Shown here piece by piece: positions 10,404 through 20,645 of a stretch of 64,000 nt of DNA. The stretch is from Diphasiastrum complanatum (lineage: Eukaryota; Streptophyta; Lycopodiopsida; Lycopodiales; Lycopodiaceae). The position numbers were made by a program, and so were the translations under genes. The DNA is taken from positions 61,845,753 to 61,909,752 of the forward strand of contig CM055099.1 of assembly GCA_029204225.1 (NCBI GenBank). The letters are read 5' to 3'. A model generated the notes under the pieces. The model saw nothing but the letters and a program-made list of their open reading frames with translations. It was not told where the DNA came from and searched no databases. The stretch's first letter is position 1; each line of letters starts with the position of its first letter.

Positions 10404-11100
10404 ATCTCCATCCTAGGGAGTTCAGGACAACAGTAGAGAAAGCTATCAGAAGATAGGAAAGATTTCTCAGATTCTCAGGAAAGAATGGAGGAGGAAAATC
10501 GCTGTAGGAACAGCTTTCAAATCCTTGAAATTTGCTGGGAATTTACAGTTGTTTGAGGCACAATCCCTTGTAGAAGCTCAGCGCTGAAAAATCAGGGATT
10601 TACCCTTGATTTTTATGTATCAGTTGTGGATTTTTGAGCACATTTTATATAGAAAACGTGGAGCAGGTCCAGCGCTGCCAAATTGGGTGGAAACTTCGAA
10701 TTTGGAGTGAAATTTTCTGGAATTTGGAGCGGATCTGAGACAGAATCGTGGGTGCAGGTCCAGCGCTGAAGGTCTTTGGCAGGAACCACAAGTTTGCAAC
10801 TGTTTTGGGTCCTAAAACGCGAATTTTGGAGCAAAAAGTATACACCTCAGACAGCGAGGGAAGGGGCCAAGACGATCAGAAGTTTGTTTCTTTTTCTTGG
10901 TACCTTGATCTCTGATTTTTCCGGACAGCAGATCTGAAAGCAGTGGAGGAAGAGCTGAAAGGGCTTTTCTTGATTCTTTCTTTGGAAGTACAGTCCTCAG
11001 AAACAGCTAAGTCATCTTTCCTTTCCCTTGTACAGTTGTAAATTAGTCTTTTAGACTTTTTTCCTTCAGAAGTTAAGGTAGCTCTCTTTCAGTTTCGAAG
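10404..11100 (+). other. G1 leader between primer site and gag
   Basis: About 700 bp without a coding region. The word GCAGGTCCAGCGCTG occurs twice about 90 bp apart (near 10664 and 10755), with a shorter relative CTCAGCGCTG near 10578. Leaders of LTR elements carry dimerisation and packaging signals; a role for this repeated palindromic AGCGCT word is only a suggestion. Confidence 0.5.
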
Positions 11101-11985
11101 ATGACCACTCCTCAGGGACCTGATCAACCCCAGGAGAGAGGCTTCGACGAACTTGAAACAGAAGCCTTGGCTTACAGAAAAGGGAAGGAACCCATGGAAG
11201 TAGAAGAACAAGAACAGTTCGCCGAAGAACTCGACGAACTGGTTACCAAGGAGCAGTTCCTCCAATTGGTAACAGAAGTGGATGAACTGAAGCTGGCATT
11301 AGCCAATTTCAAGTCCAGTGTGGACGACTCGTTCGCTGAACTCAAAAACTTGATTTTGAGCTCCGCGAAAGGAAGCCTTCCCTCCACTTCTCAGTTATCC
11401 CCTTCTCCACTTCCATCAGTTTCGGGTGAGACTTTACGGTCTCACCCCAGTGTTTTTAAAGATTTAAAGCCTCCTACTTTTAATGGGGAAGAGAAGGATA
11501 GAAATGCAGATATTCTACAAACCTTCCTCAGCAAATGGAAGAACATTCATGCTCTTAAACAGACCCCTGACCATTTGCAAGCAATTGAGGCCAGTCTTTC
11601 TTTAGGGCCTATGGCCTATAAGTGGTGGTTAAATCTCCAGGAGACTGGGCAGACTCCCCGGTCATGGAAAGCTTTTGAAGAAGCTTTCCTAAGAGAATTT
11701 CTACCAGAGAATGAACTTGATAGAGCCTGGGAAGCCTGGGAAAGAACAGTAATGGACAAGTCCCTCATCCAATATATCTCGCAGTATCGAGAGGCAATTT
11801 TAAAGATTAAAAATATGGATGACTATCAAAAAATCAGGGGATTTGTCCGTGGCCTCAAAGATGAATATAAAGTAGAGGTCCAGAGAAACTCGCCTACTAC
11901 CCTTGAGCAAGCTCTCAGATATGCTCAAATCTATGATGATTCAGTGGGTAGGAAGAGAGCGAGACAACAACCACTTTCTGAGTAG
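11101..11985 (+). CDS. G1 gag (capsid part), ends in UAG in frame with pol
   Basis: 294 codons encoding the structural Gag protein of a gypsy element. An acidic N-terminal coiled-coil-like region (about 20-90) is followed by the capsid-like domain (about 118-285: FKDLKPPTFNGEE, AYKWWLNL, WKAFEEAFLREFLP, QYISQYREAI, IRGFVRGLKDEY). A TAG at 11983-11985 ends it. The same frame stays open afterwards through a basic stretch and the CCHC knuckle ([14 protein letters not shown]) into protease and RT, so gag and pol form one frame split by one stop. Either a CAG-to-TAG mutation or a readthrough signal would explain it. Confidence 0.85.
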   Translation: MTTPQGPDQPQERGFDELETEALAYRKGKEPMEVEEQEQFAEELDELVTKEQFLQLVTEVDELKLALANFKSSVDDSFAELKNLILSSAKGSLPSTSQLSPSPLPSVSGETLRSHPSVFKDLKPPTFNGEEKDRNADILQTFLSKWKNIHALKQTPDHLQAIEASLSLGPMAYKWWLNLQETGQTPRSWKAFEEAFLREFLPENELDRAWEAWERTVMDKSLIQYISQYREAILKIKNMDDYQKIRGFVRGLKDEYKVEVQRNSPTTLEQALRYAQIYDDSVGRKRARQQPLSE

Positions 11986-14710
11986 CTTCCTCAGAAAGAC
12001 TTTCAATTTAAAAAGAAATTTTTAAAAAGAAAGAAAGAAGATAAATTTAAAGGTGAAGCTCCTCAGAAACGCCCTTCACACATACAGCCCTTAAAACCAG
12101 ATGATTTTGAGAAAGCCAAACAAGAACGTTTGTGCTTTGTGTGTATGGGCAAGGGACACACAGTCAGACAGTGTCCCAAGGGGCCTTTCACTAAAAAAGA
12201 TAAGAAAGATAAAAAACAAGTTCATCTTGTTCAGACTGTATGTTTCCCCAGTGACTCGGCAGCTTCCGAGATCAAAGTGTATCATGAAGATCATGAACAC
12301 TGTTGCCAGCTGACCTCTGCAATGCTAGCGAGACCCTTCAGCTTTGGGCCGCATGACCTAGTACGTATGCATGGGAAAGTTGGTAACCAGTCAGTAAGAG
12401 TCATGGTTGATGATGGGGCAACCCATAATTTCATCAACCACACCCTGGTTAAAAAGCTTAAACTACCAGAAGTACCTAGTCAGCATAGGTACATAGTTTC
12501 ATTAGCTAAGGGTGAAGATAAAAAAATATGGGAAACTATGGTAAGTAAGTTAAATCTTGGTATTCAGGGGTACCAAGATCAAATAAACTTTCAGATAATG
12601 CACCTGGATCGAACAGACATTGTTCTCGGGAGAGATTGGCTCTACAGTTTAGGACCTTCCCTCCACAGAAACTATCAGGAGAACACCCTCAGCTTTCAGT
12701 ATAAAGGCCGAGAGATCCAGTTGCATGGGGAGCATGATGTTCCCAACAGCCCTATGGTCTGCAGTTCAGAGCTCTGTCAGCTAATCGGAGACGAAGACCA
12801 TCAGGTATTCTTATGTGACTTTCAGTTTATTCCTGAAGTTTCTATTTCCAGTTCTATTCAGCAGAAAATCAGTAAATTAGAAACTTTATTGTCTAAATTT
12901 AAAGATGTTTTTCCTGAAGATTTGTCACATGGTTTACCACCTAGCAGAGAGGTAGATCATGTAATAAACCTAGTACCAGGTACAGCACCTGTTTCTAAAC
13001 CTTCGTATCGGGTCAGCCGAACAGAGGATGAAGAAATAACTAGGCAGTTAACAGACTATCTTGGGAAAGGCCAAATTCAGACCAGTAGTTCACCATGGGC
13101 CTCACCAGTCCTATTGGTGAAAAAGAAAGAGGGGTCTATGCGTCTTTGCGTAGATTACAGAGCCCTCAATAAAGTCACAATTAAGAATAAATACCCTATG
13201 CCTCGGGCAGACGAGTTGTTTGATCAACTCGACGGGGCTAAGTTTTTCAGTAAAATAGACCTTAGATCGGGATATCATCAAGTCCGTATAAAATCGGAAG
13301 ATGTCTCGAAAACAGCTTTTAGGACTCGTCACGGTCATTATGAGTTTAAGGTGATGCCATTTGGGCTCACAAATGCTCCAGCTACCTTTATGACCTTGAT
13401 GAACAGTGTCCTCAGACCATACTTGGGTAAGTTTGTAGTCGTATTTTTAGATGACATCCTCGTCTACAGCAAAACGAGGAAGGAGCATCTAAAACACCTC
13501 AGAAAGGTGTTTCGACTGCTCAGAAAGCATAAGCTTTATGCTAAACAATCCAAGTGTGAATTCTTCGTTGAAGAAGTAGCATATTTGGGTCACATTATCT
13601 CTTCAGATGGGATTAAGATGGACCCAAATAAAGTTAAAGCCATACTCAGTTGGCTGAGACCTCAGAATATTTTGGAACTTCAAATCTTTCTTGGTCTGGC
13701 GGGATATTACAGACGATTTGTCAAGGAATATGCTCAGATAGCAGTCCCTATGACAAATCTTCTTAAGGGGAAGGGAAAGGAGTTCATTTGGGAGTCTGCA
13801 CAACAGGAGAGCTTTGATGCTCTCAAAACAGCCTTAGCTACAGCACCAGTCTTAAAAGTCGTCGACCCCAATCAGCCATTTGTGGTCGAAACAGATGCTA
13901 GCGACTTTGCAGTAGGCGCTGTGCTAACTCAGGGTGGACGACCAGTTGCGTTCGAGAGTAAAAAACTCGAGCCAGCTCAGACTAGGTACAGTGCCTATGA
14001 AAAGGAACTCTTTTCTATAGTCCATGCCCTTAAGACTTGGAGGCATTATTTGTATGGTGCCAACTTTGAGGTCCTGACAGACCATGAGAGTCTCAGATAC
14101 CTTTGCAATCAACCTGAGCTTAGAGGTCGGAAAGCTCGTTGGGCAGAGTTGATGCAAGAGTTTGACATGTCTATCAGATATAGGCGTGGAAAATTCAATA
14201 CAGTAGCAGATGCCCTTAGCAGAATGCCTATGATAAACGAGCTGAGTTTTACTCAGATTCGTAATGAGTTACTCGAGTCCTTGAGAGGGAAATGCCAGCA
14301 TGATGCATTCTTCTCTATTATCTGGAACTCAGTCCAGAACAGACAGTTACAGACTCCAGAACCAGTTCCCGGGGCTGGTGCCAGTTCATCCAAGAATACG
14401 GCAGCTTCCGTTGAGGATGATGATGAGTCCGAGTATACGTCGTCAGATGACGTTGAGGATTCTGAGCCTGTATTACCCAAGCAAACCCCAGTGGTTGAGG
14501 GTCAGTTGACTCAAGGATTCAAATGGAAACAGTATTCCATTCAGGATGAGTACTTGCTCTATAGAGATAGAGTATGTGTCCCCAATTCAGAGGATTATAG
14601 GCAGCAGGTCCTATATGAATGTCATGACAATCCTAGCGCGGGACACCCAGGCATACAGAAGACCTATGAGCTTCTTCGTAGGCAATTTTTCTGGCCCAGT
14701 ATGAAAAAGG
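11986..14710 (+). pseudogene. G1 pol: knuckle, protease, RT, RNase H, partial integrase
   Basis: Continues in the gag frame; the first ATG is 12130. Domains: nucleocapsid knuckle [14 protein letters not shown]; aspartic protease with [12 protein letters not shown] with [16 protein letters not shown] (first Asp), [10 protein letters not shown] and [10 protein letters not shown] (the catalytic DD); RNase H with [13 protein letters not shown] and DHESLRYL, ending [12 protein letters not shown]; an acidic linker; integrase zinc finger [15 protein letters not shown]. The reading frame is open up to the breakpoint at 14710. The second half of the finger and the integrase core are lost, so it cannot integrate by itself. 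Confidence 0.9.
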
Positions 14711-14859
14711 GGTACCATAATATAAAAAAAAAAAAAATTCCCGTGTTATTTTTGCAATTTTTTTTTTTTTTTGGGTAACTCCGACCGATATGGTACTGCG
14801 GTACCATATATGGTCCTGTGGTACCGGGATTTGCGGGACCTGGTACCGCGGGACCTATG

Positions 14860-14862
<3 letters not shown>
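14711..14862 (-). repeat. Orphan hAT-A left-end fragment
   Basis: Reading rightwards: GGTACCATAATAT, A- and T-rich runs, GGTACTGCGGTACC, GGTCCTGTGGTACCGGGATT, GGTACCGCGGGACCTATG. This is the reverse complement of a hAT-A left end, as at 37430-37486, in degenerate form. It abuts the broken pol of G1 on one side and a (TA)n run on the other. Confidence 0.7.

Positions 14863-14901
<39 letters not shown>
14863..14901. repeat. (TA)n between two hAT-A ends
   Basis: A pure TA run of about 38 bp separating an orphan left end from the right end of copy A2. Confidence 0.9.
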
Positions 14902-14903
<2 letters not shown>

Positions 14904-14904
14904 T

Positions 14905-15003
14905 AGTGGCCTCTGGTACCGCTGGTATGGTACCGCCGATACCATAACAGTGCTACCGCCGGTACGGTAGCGCCCTGGGATCCGTGGTACCAGGGCGGTA
15001 CCA
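14905..15003. promoter_or_regulatory. hAT-A right subterminal repeat cluster (A2)
   Basis: Contains GGTACCGCTGGTATGGTACCGCCGATACC, CTACCGCCGGTACGG and CCCTGGGATCCGTGGTACCAGGGCGGTACC. The same order recurs at the right ends of A3, A4, A5, A6 and A7, so the right end has its own conserved arrangement, different from the left end. Confidence 0.6.
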
Positions 15004-15280
15004 TTTCTAATATATTTTTTAAAATATTTTTTATATTTAATTTTTGCCTTTTACCTACCAAAATAGGTCAAAAAAATGGAAAAAAAGAAGGGTTCTGGGT
15101 GTAAAAAAAGAGGGTATAGTACATGGTGCAGGGGATTGGTGCAACAGCACATGGGCACTGTGGGTGAGCAGACGATGGGGCCAATGGGAGAGCAACACAG
15201 GGGGGGAGCATCACATGGGGGCAGGTACAGAGGCACATGGAGGGATGATGGGGATCCACATGGCCGATCAGGCTGTGGGG

Positions 15281-15287
15281 ATAAATA
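15281..15287 (+). promoter_or_regulatory. Putative TATA-like box of the hAT-A small gene
   Basis: GGGGATAAATAAGCACTCAC in A2. The same block (GGATAAATAGGCACTCAC or TTAAATAGGCACTCAC) sits about 165-190 bp upstream of the small gene ATG in A3-A7 as well. Conservation and position suggest the core promoter; no transcript evidence is available. Confidence 0.4.
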
Positions 15288-15447
15288 AGCACTCACAATG
15301 CTATTTCAGAGGCTTTGAGAGAGCCAGTGATAGCCAGTGAGAGAGCAAGCGAGAGCCAGTGACAGGCTGTGAGAGGCTGTTTGAGAGCCAGGGTGCTGTG
15401 AGAGGCTGTTCGAGGACCAGGGTGCTGTGAGGAGAAAGTCGATCGAG

Positions 15448-15818
15448 ATGGCAGAGCGCATACCACCGAAGCCCAAGGGCGAAACCAGGAGGAAGCTGGA
15501 GGAAGATATCCGACGGCACACCGAAAGACATCGGAAGCAAGAGGCAGACATTGCCGAGATGCTGCGACAAACTCGGAAGAGAAATCTGGAACTGGAGCCA
15601 CCCCCCCCCCCCCGGTGTGGCCCCTGCCCCCGCTGTTGAGTTGGATTTGGATGAGCAGATTGGAATGAACTTCACACAGCGGCAACTCATCATGGTTCAG
15701 GGAAAGGGTGGCCAGACGTCGGGCTAACCAGGAGGCAGCTCGGGCTAACCGGGAGGCAGAGCGAGAGCGACAAAACAATTCACCTGACGAGGGCGAGGAG
15801 TCGGTGGAGGATCAGTAG
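15448..15818 (+). pseudogene. hAT-A small gene (A2), frameshifted
   Basis: Encodes a protein of about 122 residues found in all hAT-A copies that keep this region; I do not recognise a family. N-terminal half: MAERIPPK, then a strongly charged probable helix (RRKLEEDIRRH.ERHRKQEADIAEMLRQ); a proline-rich hinge; then VELDLDEQIGMNF, RRQLIMV and an Arg/Ala/Glu-rich helix ending in an acidic tail (DEGEESVEDQ). Here the frame is broken in a C-run (15601-15613) and again by an extra base near 15700. It faces the transposase gene tail to tail. A DNA- or transposase-binding partner is possible but unproven. Confidence 0.7.
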
Positions 15819-16344
15819 GAATGTTTAGAATAGATAAGGTCCAGCCGCATGTGGCGGACTGTTGCTATGTAGTTTTCGGTAGTTAATGGTGCGGCAAATA
15901 ACTAGATGGCTGCTTAAAAAAAAGACGGGATATGTAATGTTATCTTGATACAACGGCTGAATCAATATATAGTTGTTTTTTGTGGAACGCGAGCCTGGTC
16001 ATGTGAAATGCAATCTCTGTAATTTTTTTAAATGCAAATGTATTACATGTGTTTATGAAATGCCGTTTGGGGTGTAGGGGTAATTGCTGTGCTCATGATG
16101 TAGGTGCATTTATGTGAAGCTACCATTCACTTCAATCGAAATTAGTTGAAAATAAGATTCACACACGCACATAGAATTTGACATAAAATTGAAAATACAG
16201 CATCACATGTATAGAGCGACATACGCACAATGTACAGCAAATATAGTACGCCAAACATGGTATATAATGTGAAAAATGATCTGAGTACAATGGTAGAACG
16301 TCTGCTAGAGACAAACTATTGAAACTAAAATAACAGAGCCACAA
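15819..16344. other. hAT-A convergent intergenic region (A2)
   Basis: About 525 bp between the stops of the small gene and the transposase gene, AT-rich, with blocks conserved in A3, A4 and A5 (AACTAGATGGCTGCTTAAAA; TGTTTATGAAATG.CGTTTGGGGTGTA). It must hold the 3' ends of both transcripts. No ORF was seen. Confidence 0.6.
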
Positions 16345-19300
16345 TCAATGCTCTAGCTCTGACTCAGACGAATGCTCTGGAGACAACTCAGGGCCCCGAG
16401 CTAACTCTCGCAGTCGATATCTGTGCCTGTCTGGAACTGGCATGGGCTGTGTATCCGAGGAGGAGGACTCATCACTAGCATCATCCCAATCCGCCTCCGC
16501 AGCAGCGCCCAAGCAAGCCAAACCAACAACACCTGCTCTAGCTGGCTGTAATGCTGCACCTCTAGCTGTACCTGGAGCCCTGCGTGGTCGTCCTCTCTTC
16601 CCTGGCAGTTTCTGTGCCTTGCCTTTCTTGTTCGGTGCACCCTTGGGCCTTCCTGGTCTCTTGCGGACAAGAGGAGCTGTCAATGCCTCATCACCCCCAT
16701 GCTAATCACCTGGCTGGCTAGGTTGGGCCCAAGCTGAGGCCGGCTGGGATAGGGAAGCAAAAGAGGGAACTCCCTGTGCAGTTGAGCGAGGAGGATGAGC
16801 TTGTGGAGTGTGCCTGTGGGGCTGCTGCTGGTGGAGGAACTGGCTGTGCAGGAGGCTAGTACAGCGGCGATATGTACTGAAAGGGGCGCTGCGGTGGCCG
16901 GTACTGGTACATCCTGGGTGCTGCCAAAGGGGGAGCCAGTGGAGTGGGTGCTGCCAAAGGATGAGGATGTGGAGTGGGTGCTGCCATTGGAGGAGCAGCT
17001 GGAGGAGCCACTGTGGATGTGGGCGCTGCGAGAGAAAACCTGGGCACAGATGGTGGCCTGCCATGGAGACCTGGTGCTGCAGAAGTGGATGATGATGGAC
17101 GGGCTGCAGGCCTAAATGGCATTGGTGGCACTGGAGGAGCTGTGCGACGCACATACACCCTCTGAGGAGCTGGAGGAACTGTAGGCACCTCATGTGGCTG
17201 CTCTGGCTGGGACTCTGCGTATGGCATGCTGGCAAGAGATGAAGGGGGTGCCCTGACACTCGGCATCTGCTGAGCCTCTGAATCCAATGTGGCAATCAAG
17301 TCGTCTAGCTGGGCATCTGAATACAAATGCTTTGGGCTCTAGGCCTCATCCTGTGCACCAACCCCTGAATCATCCTGTGCATCATCCACTGAATCAACCC
17401 GTGCCTCATCCCGTGCCTCATCATGTGCACCCTGTAGACCCTGCATGGGCTCCCAATCTGTGCAATCAAAGTCATCTGGTGCCTCCTCTAGTGTGCTGTC
17501 ATAGTAACGGCCATGACTCTGTACTGCACGCATCCAAGCAGCTGCGGGACCGGCATCTAAATCACTCTGCCCTCTATTAGGAGCCTCCTCCATCATGTCG
17601 ACATAGGTAGGTATGCCACTGGCCCCCCTTGTGTGCCCTGCCTGTCTCCCGGTATAACCTGTGCCATGTGCCCCACCTGTGCCACGTGATGCACCTGTGA
17701 CCCTTGCCCGTGGCGTGTGCCTTGCACCTATATCATCTGCCTCATCCCTCTCTGATCTGGCAAACACAACCCGAATGGGCTCATCCTCATCATGCTCATC
17801 CTCTGACACTAGCTCGTCTGCCTCATACAAAGGAGGCTCTCTGTGCTCAAGCCCAAGATCTCTCTCTCTCATCTCAGCAAGCTCCCTCTCTCTCTCTCTG
17901 CCATCAATTGTGTGCCCAAGTCATCTGCAGGCATGGGATGGGTGCTGTCCGTAGGCAAGTCAACCTGGCGCTCCAAATCAGATATCTTCGTCTGCAAGGT
18001 CAAAACTTGAGCGTGTCAGGACAACAACTTGATCAAAAAATTGAAACCTACATTTTAGTGAGACGTCAACCAACATGCTATGGGAGAATAGCCCGTCACC
18101 TGCAATGCGCTCGTAATGGTCGGCAGTCTCCTGGCGAGACGTGCGTTGGTGCTACAGAACACCAACCGCTCCAACTGACTCACTGACAACCTGTTTCTTC
18201 TCCTCGTGTGAACGAGGGCCCATGTGCTCCAATTACGCTCACACACGGAGGCAGCGCAATCCTGTGGTACGTGCAATGAAATGGTTTAGCACATGTGCAC
18301 GGGTGGAATGTCAACGAAACACAGCAAGAGAGGATGAGATGAGATGCATACATGTGAAAGGACCCGCAGTGCAAGACACTGTATGGAGGGATAGGTGCTA
18401 CCGAAGATGGTCCACCAGGTAATGCGGAGCTGCCTCCTCTCTGGATCCTGAGCAGCCGGATGACCGAACGTGCTCATCCCGAAACGAAATGCAGCTAGCT
18501 CCTCCATGAGTCTGATAGGATCCAAGCCAATGTGTGGACCCACCCTGTAGATGTACTCAAGCCAATCCGACTCGAGCTCCCTGTTTGATATCTGTGTCGG
18601 AGAGAGGAAGAGGGGATGCAAGATGTGTGCAACGTTGTGGATACTCCTGTGAAAGTAGTTCCACTGCATCTCCCAGATGAACCTCAGCTCCGTCATCCTG
18701 CACGAAGTCGAAGCAAATTTTGGAAAAAATGTAACATCGACAGAAAAACAAACTAGCAAACACTGAAAAGATAAAGAACAATTACAACACTGTCCCGCTT
18801 ACCTCTCTGGCTGCAAGATGGGCAACTGCAGGAACTGTCCGATCCGGTCCATGAGCTCATACACCAGTCCAAGTGTGGACCCCTCACTGTCAACCATGCG
18901 GAGCACAATATAGAGTGGTCGAAGCAGTCCTGACAATGTCTGTGCATCCCTCCAGAATTGGTCTCCCCTCACCGTGGAAGAAAAGTGCTCCCCATCCTTC
19001 GTGTGCTGAAACGTACTGGCACGCCAGCGATCACTGGCAACCATCTGTAGAAGCTGTGCCCTGCACCTGATCAGACGGTCGATGACCACTAGGCGTGTGG
19101 GGCTTACGGAGGTCCAAATGGCTGAACACCCGGAACATGGCAAGAACACGCCTCTTCCTGGTGACAAAAGTCACCAAGAAGAGGGCCTCACGGGCGATGG
19201 CTCTAACCCAGGGAAGTGCACCTATGTCCCCCATGAGAAGGTCTATGCCGTGCGCTGCACAGGGGGTATGGACGATGTGAGGGAACTCGGCCTCTAGTAG

Positions 19301-20106
19301 GGCACCGATCTGAACGCAGTTGGTGGCATTGTCCGTCACCACCGTAACGACATGCTGGGGGCCTATGGACAACATGGAAGACCTAATGACACCGTACATG
19401 AAATCTGCAGATATGACTCTCCCCCCCTACTGCAATCCACGGCTCTCAAAAACTGTGTACCCATGCAGCTGGAGACCAAGATGTTGAGGATCGGCCTCCT
19501 CCTGACATCAGTCCAGCCATCGGACGTGATGCTGCAACCGTAAGTGGCCCAGTGCCGGCGTAGAGGCTCCATCTCTCTAGACAAGGACTCAACCCTATCC
19601 CTCAGAATGTGTGTGCGGACAACCTCTGAACTAGGGACTCTCCAGCTAGGGCTGACAGACTGTGCAAGGTGGAATGCCCTTCTGAAGGGCTCAGAATCGG
19701 TGATGGCAAAAGGTAGGTTCAGCTCGTAAATCAAACTGGCCACGACCTCTGTGGCCTCTTTGTCCATGTGCGGCTGATGTGCGCCGCGAATGGTCTGCTG
19801 CACAAGGGCTCTACCTGGTGGGCGACGGGTGGTGGACCTCCAGCATGGTGCACCAAGCGTGACGGGAATGGACGATGACGCGACAGGCTGGGCACTAGTG
19901 GATGCATCGGCTGTAGACGTGGAATGGGGAGAGTGGGATGCACTGGCAGGGATGGGTGCAGCAGCATAAGTGGGGTGCACTGGTGGAGGGGCAAGATCTG
20001 GCATGGGATACGAAAACTGCTGGCTAGGGAAGTCATCCGGATGGGAAGGGAAGGAAGAAGGGATCTCATTCACATCCTCGAAGGCCTCGTCAGTAGCATC
20101 CTGGGC
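16345..20106 (-). pseudogene. hAT-A transposase (A2), 5'-truncated and mutated
   Basis: Exons on the minus strand: 20106-18803 (partial), 18697-18352, 18261-18100, 17991-16345. DUF659 core and dimerisation domain are recognisable, and the C-terminus keeps two AT-hook motifs (RPGRPKG, KRGRPRR). Damage: loss of the N-terminus and BED finger; seven instead of eight Gs at the DCSRGG site (19423-19429), shifting the frame; a deletion near LDLRKPHTP (about 19085); the exon 2 donor side changed from CAG to CAT; in-frame TAG in QDEA*SPKH, SPLY*PPAQ and GD*HGGDEA. Non-functional. Confidence 0.85.
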
Positions 20107-20108
20107 TG

Positions 20109-20645
20109 TTAGCGCTGTTGGACATGTTGTAAATGAGTAGTAGCCCTAGCAATAAGCTCCCGAGCACCTGATAAGAAAGAAGCAATGGTGACTGGTGTAT
20201 CATCAGGAGGAAGAGGCACCCCTGGCAAAAGAGGAGCGTACCCATGAGCCAATAAGAAAGGAGAAACTCCAGTGCTGGTCCTAACAGAGCTATTGTAGCT
20301 ATACTCTGCCAAACATAAATGCTGATCCCAATCCTTCTTTGAAGGAGAAACAAAATGCCGAAGATAATCCTCAAGGATCCGATTAAGGACCTCAGTTTGC
20401 CCTTCAGCAGTAGAATGATAAGTAGTGTCCATAAGGAGTTGTACATCTAAAATACGCATAAGCTCTGTCCAAAAGGTAGATGTAAACTTACTATCTCGAT
20501 TAGAAAGGATAGTACATGGAAAACCATGCAGCCGAAAAATGTCTGATATAAAAAGGTGTGCACACTGCTTAGCTGCAATAGTATTGTGGACCGGTATAAA
20601 ATGTACCTGTTTCGAGAACCGATCTTTCGTGATTTTAGTCCACAA
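20109..20645 (-). pseudogene. Ty3/gypsy integrase core fragment G2
   Basis: About 178 codons of integrase without the zinc finger: DRFSKQVHFIPVHNTIAAKQC, LHGFPCTILSNRDSKFTS, HSTAEGQTEVLNRILEDYLR, LAEYSYNSS. The family motif is SDRDxxF; here it reads SNRDSKF, so the second catalytic Asp is Asn. The Glu (GQTEVLNR) remains. The first catalytic Asp lies upstream and is absent. The fragment is fused directly to the broken end of hAT-A copy A2 and followed on the other side by unrelated AT-rich DNA. Confidence 0.85.

Larger units (their letters stand above)
10032..14710 (+). mobile_element. Ty3/gypsy element G1, 3'-truncated
   Basis: 5' LTR, primer-binding site, leader, gag and pol in order protease, RT, RNase H and the start of integrase. 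It inserted into exon 4 of hAT-A copy A1, so it is younger than A1. The pol frame stops matching at 14710 within the integrase zinc finger. No 3' LTR is present, so integrase core, 3' LTR and target duplication were lost in a rearrangement joining it to a hAT-A end. Confidence 0.9.
14902..20106 (-). mobile_element. hAT-A copy A2, left part lost
   Basis: The right end CATAGTGGCCTCTGG starts at 14902, next to (TA)n. Order from the right end: subterminal palindromes (14910-15002), one 85-bp-type repeat unit, the small gene (plus strand), about 530 bp of convergent intergenic DNA, then the transposase gene (minus strand). The BED finger, 5' flank and left end are missing: at 20106/20107 the sequence changes to a gypsy integrase fragment. 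Confidence 0.85.

Noticed and set aside
10577-10770. Possible CRISPR-like or regularly spaced repeat in the gypsy leader
   Set aside because: Only two to three short words with unequal context, in a plant retroelement leader. Not an array.
15051-15296. Antisense frames over the tandem repeat region of hAT-A right arms
   Set aside because: Open because the repeat has few stops in those frames; not conserved in length between copies.
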